Virus record (IMG/VR): IMGVR_UViG_3300017782_000294
Location: 1-20,612 of that record
DNA: 20,612 nt
Source of the DNA: a virus
Reading direction: 5' to 3' (one strand)
The notes under the pieces are model-generated. The model saw nothing but the letters and a program-made list of their open reading frames with translations, searched no databases and had not been told where the DNA came from. Positions within the stretch are counted from its first letter, which is position 1; every line of letters starts with the position of its first letter. Positions 1 to 7,035 of this stretch are shown here, in pieces. The translations under genes were made by a program, and so were the position numbers.

Positions 1-272
1 ACTGTATCTGCTAGTTGTCTATATAAATTTTCTGCCATAGACCATGTTGCTTCTGCTGCGGACAGTCTTTGTTTAAGGTCGTTAATATCTGCTGTGGAGC
101 TAGTTATTTTAGACTCCATCTTAAAAATAGTCTCTTGGTTAGCTGTAATAGTATCTGTTAAAGATAATACATATCTTACAGATGTAAATGTTCCGGCTAT
201 GATTGCTGCCACAACAGGAACAATTACAATATTTTTTTTAAACCATTCTAATTTACTTTTAGGTTTTTTCAT
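1..272 (-). CDS. Membrane-anchored coiled-coil protein, C-terminus cut by window edge
   Basis: The gene reads leftward off the window, so only the first 90 codons are visible. The protein begins MKKPKSKLEWFKKN, a basic N-terminus. One hydrophobic segment follows at about residues 15-37 (NIVIVPVVAAIIAGTF...). After it comes a polar stretch with heptad-like spacing (MESKI, INDLKQRL, AEATW) that suggests a coiled coil. This layout fits a small phage membrane protein such as a spanin-like or holin-accessory protein, but no family is recognised. Its ATG overlaps the stop of the 33-aa gene upstream as TAATG, and an AAAGGA lies about 11 bases before the start inside that gene, so the two are probably translationally coupled. 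The reading frame and topology are seen in the sequence; a lysis role is a guess. Confidence 0.7.
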   Translation of the reverse strand, partial: MKKPKSKLEWFKKNIVIVPVVAAIIAGTFTSVRYVLSLTDTITANQETIFKMESKITSSTADINDLKQRLSAAEATWSMAENLYRQLADT

Positions 273-373
273 TATTTATAAAATCCTTTAAACACCCAAT
301 TAACCCATTTGTTCCATAAGCTTTTTACTTTGTCCCATGCTCTGCAACAAATGTTTTTACATTTTTCAATCAT
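272..373 (-). CDS. 33-aa cationic, Trp/Cys-rich small protein
   Basis: A very short gene that starts MIEKCKNICCRAW and ends KGFYK. A strong ribosome-binding site GAGGAG lies seven bases before its ATG. The start overlaps the end of the 216-aa gene by 8 bases, and the stop overlaps the next ATG as TAATG. The peptide has seven Lys and one Arg against two acidic residues. It also has four Trp (13, 20, 23, 26) spaced as on one face of a helix, and three Cys (5, 9, 10) near the N-terminus. An amphipathic, membrane-interfacial helix is the natural reading. No family is recognised. The strong SD and the tight coupling on both sides are the main evidence that it is a real gene. Confidence 0.6.
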   Translation of the reverse strand: MIEKCKNICCRAWDKVKSLWNKWVNWVFKGFYK

Positions 374-1016
374 GTTTTTTCTCCTCAATTTCGTAGAAGA
401 AGTTGTCCGTATCTTCAGTCTTCCACTTACTTGTATTTTCTACATTCCATTCAGATGTCTGCACTTTCCAATCTGGGATATTATCTTTCACTGTGAATGA
501 TGGTATGTCCCAAATACATCTATTGTTAGGTTGTGCTGCATAGTTCCCGTCGTCAAGGGCTATGATGTGAGCACATTTGTGCTCGTGCGGAATTTCTGAA
601 TGATCCGTGTCTAATATATTACTCTCTGGGTGGGCAAAATCAACCGTAAATAAGTATTTGCCGGGGTGCCATTTCTTGTCTTTTCCTATGTATTTTCCTG
701 CTTGTCCGTCTAGGATATCCCAAGAATGCACAGAAGGATAATAACTGAAACAATTCCAAAGCTGTAGCTCATCAAGTCTACGCCTAGGAACATCTTCCGG
801 TTTAAAACCTCTTTGAATAAAGGCAGTAATCGGGAGGCGATAAAAGATTGCACCGTTTTCCATAATCGCATGAAATAAAATTGACTTGCCGGTAATAGAT
901 GACATGCCAAAGATAATACAGTCTTCAACTTCTCCATGGTGTTTTTTAAGATCGTAAAGATATTCTCTTTTAATCTGTGCATATTCCACCGGTATGTTTG
1001 CATTTAAATAAGCCAT
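366..1016 (-). CDS. Conserved-looking phage protein of unknown function, 216 aa
   Basis: A soluble 216-aa protein with no signal peptide or membrane segment. It begins MAYLNANIPVEYAQIKREYL. A central part contains SSITGKSILFHAI and a His/Cys-rich region HSEIPHEHKCAHIIALDDG (about residues 142-160). The C-terminal third is rich in Trp and acidic residues (IWDIP, IPDWKV, SEWNV, SKWKT). The SSITGKS stretch resembles a P-loop only superficially, because GxxxxGK[ST] spacing is not met. The gene follows the DNA polymerase with two bases between stop and ATG, and ends inside the start of the 33-aa gene, so it belongs to the replication transcript. I do not recognise a family. The HxxHxCxH cluster might bind metal, which is inference only. 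Confidence 0.8.
   Translation of the reverse strand: MAYLNANIPVEYAQIKREYLYDLKKHHGEVEDCIIFGMSSITGKSILFHAIMENGAIFYRLPITAFIQRGFKPEDVPRRRLDELQLWNCFSYYPSVHSWDILDGQAGKYIGKDKKWHPGKYLFTVDFAHPESNILDTDHSEIPHEHKCAHIIALDDGNYAAQPNNRCIWDIPSFTVKDNIPDWKVQTSEWNVENTSKWKTEDTDNFFYEIEEKKHD
381..386 (-). promoter_or_regulatory. Ribosome-binding site of the 33-aa gene
   Basis: GAGGAG on the minus strand, 7 bases upstream of the ATG at 373. It is one of the strongest Shine-Dalgarno sequences in the window and supports translation of a gene only 33 codons long. Confidence 0.6.
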
Positions 1017-1018
1017 AG

Positions 1019-2875
1019 TTAATCATAAATATCACCCCAAGTATCCCCATGTTCGTAGTCTACTTTATTGGGAACCTCTAAGGTAACTGCATTCTCCATA
1101 ATCTCAATAACCTTATTTGCTTCTTTATCATCTTTTATAGAAAGATCCAACTCATCATGTATTTGTATGTGCGGTATAATTCCTTCCTTGTAAAGTTCTA
1201 ACATTGCTTTCTTCGTCATGTCTGCGGCAGATCCTTGAATTAATTTGTTAAGAGCTTTATATGTGTAAGCTCTCCTGATCCCCGGTCCATGTTCCCTGAG
1301 TGCATCTTCGTGTGGTAATGCTTTATGCATACCGAATTGATTAGGCTCCCACAAATGAAACCTACATAGTCTACCTAGTAAAGTTCTTATCTGACCACGG
1401 TCCTGTGCACGATTAGATGCTCGTTCCATAAGTTGTTTAACAAAGGGTACTCGACCATGATACGTATTAAATAATTCAGCAGCCTTCTCTTTTGTTACAC
1501 CTAACTCAGCCTGTAATTTAGTTTTACCCATACCATAGAAAAGACCTAGATTGATCGTCTTGGCCTGTGTTCTAGGGATCTTTGCCATGTCAGCTACAGT
1601 CTGATGAAAGTCTGAGTCTTTGTTATTGTGGTAAGCATCAACAACATTATAGACTGATGGTAGTTTATAAAGAGATGCATAGTGTACAACAAGCCTTGGT
1701 TCTTGTTGCGAGTAATCAAAACATCCCCACTTACATCCTTCTTCTGGAATAAATAAGGATCTAATCTTTGGACCTAGATCTTTATTTCTTGCAGGAATTT
1801 GTTGAAGGTTAGGGTTCTGATAACTAAATCTTCCTGTTACTGTCCCACCAAACTGTGAGCGTAATTGATTTATGTCTGCGTGTATTCTACCTTTGTGTTG
1901 ATACTTTAATATTGAATCAATAAAAGTTGTGTGTGCTTTATTAATCTCTCTAGCTTTAGCTATCATCTTTACAACAGGGTGCTCGTGTTCTTGCAAAAAG
2001 TTTTTAGTAAAACTAGGTGCTGAAGTTTTTTGTGTTCTCTCATACGGTATCTTTAAATTATCAAACACTTCTGCAATAGATCGTGCAGCCCATATCTGTG
2101 GTCTGACATTGGTTTCTCTTTCAATAGCTGTGAGTAAATCTCTTTCTTCTTTTACTAATTGTTTCTTCATTAGATGTGCTTTGTCTAAATCAACTCGCAC
2201 ACCTTTAAATTTCATGTCTACAAGACATGGAAAGAGTTCTGTTTCTAAATCAAAAACATCTTCAAGATCTTGGTGAATAATTTCTTTCTTCATTTCTTGC
2301 CACAAACCTAATGTAATTTCAGCGTCACGTTCAGCGTAAGATCCTACGTGCATAGAAGGTAGCTTGTACATCTCAGACTTTGGATCAATGCCCCACTCTG
2401 ATGCAGCTTCAGCTAGTGCACCTTCATTCTTACCATAGCCAAGATGGTGCCAAGACAAACTATTAAGATCATATCTAAATCTATTCTCATCTGTAATAGC
2501 TGCAGCTATCATTGTACAAACAATGTCACCATTTATTTTAAAACCAAGTTGTCTTAACCAACAGACATCATACATTGCATTGTGAAATACTTTGGTTGAA
2601 GGTGCTATTAAAATATCTTTAAGCCACTCTAAAACTTTTTTGCGGTCCATGTTTCCTCCGCCTTCATGTGCGATAGGAAAGTATCCTTTATAGCCATTAG
2701 TGGCTACAGCAATACCAATAACATCACCGTTACCAATCACAGAACCAGATCCTTTTTCTTTTAAGTTTGGATCTTTAGTTTCTAAGTCAATGGCTATCTC
2801 TTCTACTTGTCTAAGATCTGGAAACTCCGTTGGAATAGTCCATTCTGTTTGTGCTTCAAACTTAGGTATTCTCAT
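1019..2875 (-). CDS. polA: Family A DNA polymerase with 3'-5' exonuclease domain
   Basis: This is the replicative polymerase. Numbering is for the 618-aa form starting MRIPKFE. The exonuclease domain shows Exo I (AIDLET, D30/E32), Exo II (FHNAMYDVCWL, N99/D103) and Exo III (YAERD, Y180/D184). The polymerase domain shows TGRFSYQNPNLQQIP (about 347-361), motif A FDYSQQEPR (D387, E392), motif B RTQAKTINLGLFYGMG (R435, K439, L443, Y447) and motif C IHDE (H573-D574-E575). There is no 5'-3' exonuclease domain, as is usual for phage Pol A. The residue equivalent to E. coli Phe762 is Leu. The ATG at 2875 has AAGGA five bases away, whereas the upstream in-frame ATG at 2881 overlaps that SD, so I chose 2875. 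The gene overlaps the DUF3310 gene by 14 bases. Confidence 0.97.
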   Translation of the reverse strand: MRIPKFEAQTEWTIPTEFPDLRQVEEIAIDLETKDPNLKEKGSGSVIGNGDVIGIAVATNGYKGYFPIAHEGGGNMDRKKVLEWLKDILIAPSTKVFHNAMYDVCWLRQLGFKINGDIVCTMIAAAITDENRFRYDLNSLSWHHLGYGKNEGALAEAASEWGIDPKSEMYKLPSMHVGSYAERDAEITLGLWQEMKKEIIHQDLEDVFDLETELFPCLVDMKFKGVRVDLDKAHLMKKQLVKEERDLLTAIERETNVRPQIWAARSIAEVFDNLKIPYERTQKTSAPSFTKNFLQEHEHPVVKMIAKAREINKAHTTFIDSILKYQHKGRIHADINQLRSQFGGTVTGRFSYQNPNLQQIPARNKDLGPKIRSLFIPEEGCKWGCFDYSQQEPRLVVHYASLYKLPSVYNVVDAYHNNKDSDFHQTVADMAKIPRTQAKTINLGLFYGMGKTKLQAELGVTKEKAAELFNTYHGRVPFVKQLMERASNRAQDRGQIRTLLGRLCRFHLWEPNQFGMHKALPHEDALREHGPGIRRAYTYKALNKLIQGSAADMTKKAMLELYKEGIIPHIQIHDELDLSIKDDKEANKVIEIMENAVTLEVPNKVDYEHGDTWGDIYD

Positions 2876-3140
2876 TGTCATCCTTTTTTAATGTGAACCC
2901 TGCTGGTAGAGGTTTTGTGGTAGTGTCCTCTGAATAATCTCTTTCAATAATCATATCGATATAATGTTTTGCTTTTTCAAGATCTTGTTTCTTTCCTTTA
3001 TCGCGATGTCTGATTATGTATTTAATAGCACATCCCTCCGGATATAACAACTCGTTCTCAGATATAAACTGACTTGGCTGAATTTTATACTTCCGGTAAT
3101 GAGATCCTGCAATTTGTTTATCCCAAACTTTCGATGTCAT
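2862..3140 (-). CDS. DUF3310 protein, T7 gp1.7-like nucleotide kinase candidate
   Basis: A 92-aa protein beginning MTSKVWDKQIAGSHYRKYKI. The core matches the DUF3310 signature: a GSHY element near the N-terminus, IQPSQFI, then the helix YPEGCAIKYIIRHRDKGKK followed by DLEKAKHYIDMII. In phage T7 the gp1.7 protein, which carries this domain, has nucleotide (thymidylate) kinase activity, so a role in the dNTP pool is possible. This version is little more than the core domain and the activity is not shown for it. An in-frame ATG exists 27 bases upstream, but AAGGAG sits 7 bases before the ATG at 3140, which fixes the start. It lies between helicase and polymerase genes and overlaps both, so it is co-expressed with the replisome. 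Confidence 0.85.
   Translation of the reverse strand: MTSKVWDKQIAGSHYRKYKIQPSQFISENELLYPEGCAIKYIIRHRDKGKKQDLEKAKHYIDMIIERDYSEDTTTKPLPAGFTLKKDDNENT
2881..2886 (-). promoter_or_regulatory. Ribosome-binding site that decides the polymerase start
   Basis: AAAGGA on the minus strand. It is 5 bases from the ATG at 2875 but overlaps the in-frame ATG at 2881, so it favours the shorter, 618-aa polymerase. Confidence 0.5.
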
Positions 3141-4581
3141 AACTTCTCTCCTTATTTTTTCCTGCAATGAAATACAGATTTTGTTTTGCTCGAGTCACAC
3201 CAACGTACCAAACTCTATGTTCTTCATCTTGTTTCTCTATGCTTCTTTGTAATGATTCTAAAGTACGTTTGGACATATCTAATACTAGTAAAACATTATC
3301 AGCCTCTCCACCTTTGGCTGCGTGTATGGTGGATAGTTTGACCCTTGCTCTACCACTTAGGGGTTCTTTTCTTTCTAACATCTTTCTTATGTATAAGCTG
3401 TCATCCATATCTAGTTGTAACAACTCATACCATTTTAAATTTTTATCTATCTCTTCTATAGTTTTATATGTTGTGTATTCTAAAATATCTTTGGTCTCCG
3501 CTTCGTTTAGTTCTTCACCTTTAATGTATCGTGTCCAATTAATTATGGTCTTGTATAATCTTTCTGAGTAACTTTTCTTATTTTTATATTCATAATAAAT
3601 ACCTAGATCCTTGAGATCTGGCATTAAATTAATTAACCTATAATTAGTTCTAGCCAATATTAACCAATTGCCATCTTGTATTGGTATCTCTTGAAGTGAA
3701 TAAGACTCAGGATATATGTTCCCTGTTTCCTTACGCGGTTGCCATGTTTTTAATATTCGTCTCTCATCAGGAATACGATTTAGTATTTTATTGGCCATAG
3801 ATTGTACGCTCTGTGGCACACGATATGACTTCGGTAATACAATCTCTTTACTAGTTTCTTTTTGAAATCTTTCTACGTCAGCCCCTGCCCAACCATAGAT
3901 AGCTTGATCATCATCACCAGCCAAAACAATATGTTTTGATTTCTTTTTAAGTTCATCGTACATCTTCCATTGTATAGGTGATAAGTCCTGTGCTTCATCA
4001 ATAAACACAACATCAAACGTAGGGCAGAGCTCCCCCGCACGATCGATAAACTTTTGTATCATATCGTTAAAGTCAACTAATTTAAAAGCCTCTTTTCTGT
4101 TATCAAGTTCTATTTTTAATATTTTAACAATCTCAAAGTCTAGATCTTCAGAATACATATTAGTATTAAACTCATCTTCAATAGATATGTTTTTTATTTT
4201 AGCTGAAGATATTAATTTAAAATATTCACTGTTTGAATCAACAAAACCTGTACTGTCTTCACCATTTGAAAATACGGATACCTCAATGCCAACTTCTCTA
4301 CCGATGGCAGCATAGTCTTCATTCTGCATAACATTGCTCTTTTTCATACCTAAAAGATTAAAAGCAAATGAATGTAGTGTTTGAAAGTATGGTAGATCTT
4401 TATCTTCTAACTCAGGATGTTTATCCAACATTCTTCCTCTAGCCTCTCCTGCAGCTTTTTTAGTAAAAGCAAAATACCCTATCCTATGTAATGGTGTGCC
4501 AAACTTAACGAGTGTTCTTACATAGTGTAAAAGTTTTGTTGTTTTACCTGTACCAGGAGGACCCAATATCTTTCTAATCAT
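3118..4581 (-). CDS. UvrD/Dda-like superfamily 1 DNA helicase
   Basis: A 487-aa ATP-dependent DNA helicase. It starts directly with Walker A GPPGTGKTT (residues 7-15). Motif Ia is GYFAFTKKAA (35-44), motif II is VVFIDEAQD (191-199), motif III is GDDDQAIYGWAGA (222-234), and motif IV is LPKSYRVP (249-256). Motif V is STIHAAKGGEAD (417-428) and motif VI is VWYVGVTRAKQ (457-467). The GDDDQAIY and VxxTRAK motifs place it in the UvrD/Rep/PcrA class. The size is far below the roughly 700 aa of UvrD and nearer to phage Dda-type helicases. AAGGAG lies 5 bases before the start, and the ATG overlaps the primase stop as ATGA. It probably unwinds DNA at the fork or displaces proteins. No DnaB-type ring helicase gene is visible in this window. 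Confidence 0.95.
   Translation of the reverse strand: MIRKILGPPGTGKTTKLLHYVRTLVKFGTPLHRIGYFAFTKKAAGEARGRMLDKHPELEDKDLPYFQTLHSFAFNLLGMKKSNVMQNEDYAAIGREVGIEVSVFSNGEDSTGFVDSNSEYFKLISSAKIKNISIEDEFNTNMYSEDLDFEIVKILKIELDNRKEAFKLVDFNDMIQKFIDRAGELCPTFDVVFIDEAQDLSPIQWKMYDELKKKSKHIVLAGDDDQAIYGWAGADVERFQKETSKEIVLPKSYRVPQSVQSMANKILNRIPDERRILKTWQPRKETGNIYPESYSLQEIPIQDGNWLILARTNYRLINLMPDLKDLGIYYEYKNKKSYSERLYKTIINWTRYIKGEELNEAETKDILEYTTYKTIEEIDKNLKWYELLQLDMDDSLYIRKMLERKEPLSGRARVKLSTIHAAKGGEADNVLLVLDMSKRTLESLQRSIEKQDEEHRVWYVGVTRAKQNLYFIAGKNKERSYDIESLG
3148..3153 (-). promoter_or_regulatory. Ribosome-binding site of the DUF3310 gene
   Basis: AAGGAG on the minus strand, 7 bases before the ATG at 3140. It lies inside the 3' flank of the longer open frame and argues against the upstream start at 3167. 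Confidence 0.5.
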
Positions 4582-6209
4582 ATAATCTCCTTATCGTAAT
4601 TAATTTTATTATGTAAAATTTTTACACTTTGAAATTTTTCTAGAGATATCTTAATTAAATGTTTTGTTGGCGTATTGTATTCACCTTTCTTTTGTGATGG
4701 AAACCTCTTCTCCTCAATAAATTCTAAATTGCAATCTTTATAAAACTCCTGTATCATTACGCCCGTTTTATCTTCGGGATACTTCCATCCACTATTTTTT
4801 AACTTGTTATAAAAACTTGCAAATTTAAAATAAGCAAAGCCATCATCAATTAATACGCCACCAGATTTAAAGCTAACATCGTTCTGTGCTCTTGCTCCAT
4901 TTATCTTTTGATGTAATTGATCATGTAGTTTTTCTTTTGGTGTTGTACCTATCGGTGGATCTTGCACTGTTAATGTTCTGTATAAATCTTCTAAAACTTT
5001 TTGATCATCACCAGACTTAATCATGGGTGGTGGAAAACCCGCATACTTTGATATGGCATTACGTCTCTTTCTTTGATCGTTAACGTGCTCCACGTTTCGA
5101 CAATGCACTGTTCGTACGTCTTCACCATCGGGTAGGGTAACATCAAACGTGTATTCTGCTTCAGGTTCTAAATCAATCTTGACTAAATTAGTAAGGATTG
5201 GATAGCTACCCTTAGATCCGCACAGCACACCAAACTTTCTTTTTACACAGATACCTTTTTTACAATAGTCACTGATAGGACTCTGTGTGCATGTGTATCC
5301 CTTGTACGTATCTCGCCATGATTTTAGTTTGGCCTTTAATTTATTTTTGTCCCATGCGTGTGCATTGGCACCAGAAAAAAACTTAACAGGTGCATCCATA
5401 ACCATCTGCTCCCAATTCTCTTCATACTTTAATTTTACAAAGACATGATAGTTATAGAGAAATCTATCTTTACCATCGAACCCTTCTTCTTTGGTTAGTT
5501 TAGATAGTTCTGCCAAACACGGCGGTCCCTCTCTAAATATATCATCAACACCTTGCATAGCCACAGCATCTATACTGTCTGTTACTTTTTTAAGGTCTTC
5601 TTCTACAACAAGATTAGCTTGTATAACTTTCATAAATTCTTCGAAAGAGAATTTAGTTCCATCCATATTTAAAGCTATTCTTTCTGACTTTTTAAAATAA
5701 GGTAGATTAATAAAATTACCTTTACTTATTTTTCCTGTTTCAGAATCTTTTACTAGTCGTGTTTGTTTTGGAAATATTTCTGTGTCGTATTTTAATTTAA
5801 ATAATGGCAACAGATTACTTAAAAAAGATCTTAACACTGTTGCGCTAATAAAATCTTTTAAGAATATATAAAGATGCATACCACCACTTTTAGACAGCAC
5901 GGGTATCAATGGTAAATTAAACTTCTGTATTGTATCAAAAAACTTTTTACGGTCGTACTTCTCATAATCTTTGAAGTCAACATCGATGGCACCGAACCTT
6001 GCTAGTCCATCCTTAGTACAAGGTTGGATACCGATCGACCTTTCTCCAGCCAAGTGTTCGTTGTAGACTTGGTCTGTTATGTCCTCATCGTTCCAACGAT
6101 AACTTGGTTTCTGCTTTTTGGTAATAGGATCTATTTCAAGGCGACTCATGTCGGCTTGACCATACGCAAGATCATACCCAGCGAAATATTTAGAAAATAA
6201 ATTATCCAT
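4578..6209 (-). CDS. Archaeo-eukaryotic-type primase with four-cysteine C-terminal domain
   Basis: A 543-aa primase or primase-polymerase. The N-terminal domain has AEP signatures: the metal-binding pair AIDVDF (D76, D78), SKSGGMHLYIF (residues 106-116, the sGxGxH-like motif with H112), and DTEIFPKQTRL followed by GNFINLPYF (142-172). This order resembles AEP primases of the TOTE/PrimPol type. The middle and C-terminal part carries GPPC (C231), YTC (C307), DYC (C316), GIC (C321) and VLC (C330). The first four of these have the order seen in the Fe-S domain of primase large subunits. The gene lacks a clear Shine-Dalgarno and follows a hairpin (6218-6251). It is coupled by ATGA to the SF1 helicase and probably makes primers for the family A polymerase. 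AEP assignment is firm; an Fe-S cluster is inference. Confidence 0.85.
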   Translation of the reverse strand: MDNLFSKYFAGYDLAYGQADMSRLEIDPITKKQKPSYRWNDEDITDQVYNEHLAGERSIGIQPCTKDGLARFGAIDVDFKDYEKYDRKKFFDTIQKFNLPLIPVLSKSGGMHLYIFLKDFISATVLRSFLSNLLPLFKLKYDTEIFPKQTRLVKDSETGKISKGNFINLPYFKKSERIALNMDGTKFSFEEFMKVIQANLVVEEDLKKVTDSIDAVAMQGVDDIFREGPPCLAELSKLTKEEGFDGKDRFLYNYHVFVKLKYEENWEQMVMDAPVKFFSGANAHAWDKNKLKAKLKSWRDTYKGYTCTQSPISDYCKKGICVKRKFGVLCGSKGSYPILTNLVKIDLEPEAEYTFDVTLPDGEDVRTVHCRNVEHVNDQRKRRNAISKYAGFPPPMIKSGDDQKVLEDLYRTLTVQDPPIGTTPKEKLHDQLHQKINGARAQNDVSFKSGGVLIDDGFAYFKFASFYNKLKNSGWKYPEDKTGVMIQEFYKDCNLEFIEEKRFPSQKKGEYNTPTKHLIKISLEKFQSVKILHNKINYDKEII

Positions 6210-6217
6210 AATTATTT

Positions 6218-6251
6218 AAAGGGCGGATCCAGTCTCCCATCACCGCCCTTT
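6218..6251 (-). terminator. GC-rich hairpin between SSB candidate and primase genes
   Basis: A perfect 9-bp stem, AAAGGGCGG at 6218-6226 against CCGCCCTTT at 6243-6251, with a 16-base loop. It is strikingly GC-rich for this AT-rich region. On the minus strand it lies after the TAG of the upstream gene (6270) and 8 bases before the primase ATG. Only three T follow the stem before AAATAATT, so it is a weak intrinsic terminator at best. It could instead be an attenuator, an RNA-processing site or a translational control element for primase, which has no good Shine-Dalgarno. Confidence 0.5.
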
Positions 6252-6269
6252 CTTCCAACGAGGGAAGTC

Positions 6270-7034
6270 CTAAATAATCGAATCTTTCTCTGCTGATTCA
6301 TTTCCATGTTTGACTTTTACTTGTCCTTTGGAAATGTTTTCAGAGAACGCTTTCGCTTGTGAGTAAAGAGCTGCGTCTTCTATTGGACCCACCTTATTTA
6401 CTTTCCAACCAAACCAAGTGCCTTTATCGTTTGACATTTGAGTTGTTGCTAAATTGTAAATATGACTAAATGCAGGTGGCTGATATAGATTACCACTCTT
6501 GCCTTTTAATCTTAGGCTTGACAACATTGAGTTCCAATTTCTACTCACTTTTAGTTGTGTAGATTTCATTGTAATCAAAGCTGTGCATGGGCTGTCACCA
6601 GTTACAATTACATAATGACTCGCAGTTTTTTCTACGTAATTACCATTGGGTAATCTGTCTTTGTAGTTTGCATCCGGTTTTGTTTTACTGATTACGTCAG
6701 ATGTAGACGGGTGTACTGTTACTGGCGCACCAGAACCTTCACCTCTATCTTTCCACTCGACATATTCAAGTTTGTAAAAACAAGGTATGACATTGATACC
6801 CTTCTCACCATCAAACAATTGATGTGATACAGAGTTATATATCATCCCTGGTTCTGCACCTTCGACATATTTACCGTCCCTTTTGTTTACTTCGGGTGAT
6901 AACTGTCCAAGGATTTTCAAAAAAGGCAGCGCTAAGTCTTCTTGACCTAACGTACCTAAACCTTTTCCAGCATCCTGTTCCATTACATTGGCAGGTAGGC
7001 TAGCAGTTTTTTTTGTTACGTTTCCTGTTTCCAT
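6270..7034 (-). CDS. Probable phage single-stranded DNA-binding protein
   Basis: A soluble 254-aa protein. Near the N-terminus (about residues 30-56) it has the block LGQEDLALPFLKILGQLSPE. This is followed by EPGMIYNSVSHQLFDGEKG and VIPCFYKLEYVEWKDRG, a pattern I associate with phage proteins annotated as ssDNA-binding. The remainder is rich in beta-type segments with aromatic and basic residues (KVSRNWNSML, GTWFGWKVNKVG). The tail is short and mixed-charge, ending SAEKDSII, so it lacks the strongly acidic tip of bacterial SSB. AAGGA lies about 9 bases before the ATG, and one base separates it from the stop of the upstream gene. Its place beside primase, helicase and polymerase supports a replication or recombination role. 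The function is a family-level recollection plus context, not motif proof. Confidence 0.6.
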   Translation of the reverse strand: METGNVTKKTASLPANVMEQDAGKGLGTLGQEDLALPFLKILGQLSPEVNKRDGKYVEGAEPGMIYNSVSHQLFDGEKGINVIPCFYKLEYVEWKDRGEGSGAPVTVHPSTSDVISKTKPDANYKDRLPNGNYVEKTASHYVIVTGDSPCTALITMKSTQLKVSRNWNSMLSSLRLKGKSGNLYQPPAFSHIYNLATTQMSNDKGTWFGWKVNKVGPIEDAALYSQAKAFSENISKGQVKVKHGNESAEKDSII

Positions 7035-7035
7035 A

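Noticed and set aside
366-1016. SSITGKS in the 216-aa protein as a Walker A nucleotide-binding loop
   Set aside because: The spacing GxxxxGK[ST] is not met, since only Ser-Ser-Ile-Thr lie before GKS with the Gly misplaced, and no Walker B motif is evident.
3167-3571. Plus-strand open frame of 134 codons inside the SF1 helicase
   Set aside because: It is antisense to conserved helicase motifs V and VI, is Ser/Leu-rich low quality, and has no supporting signals.
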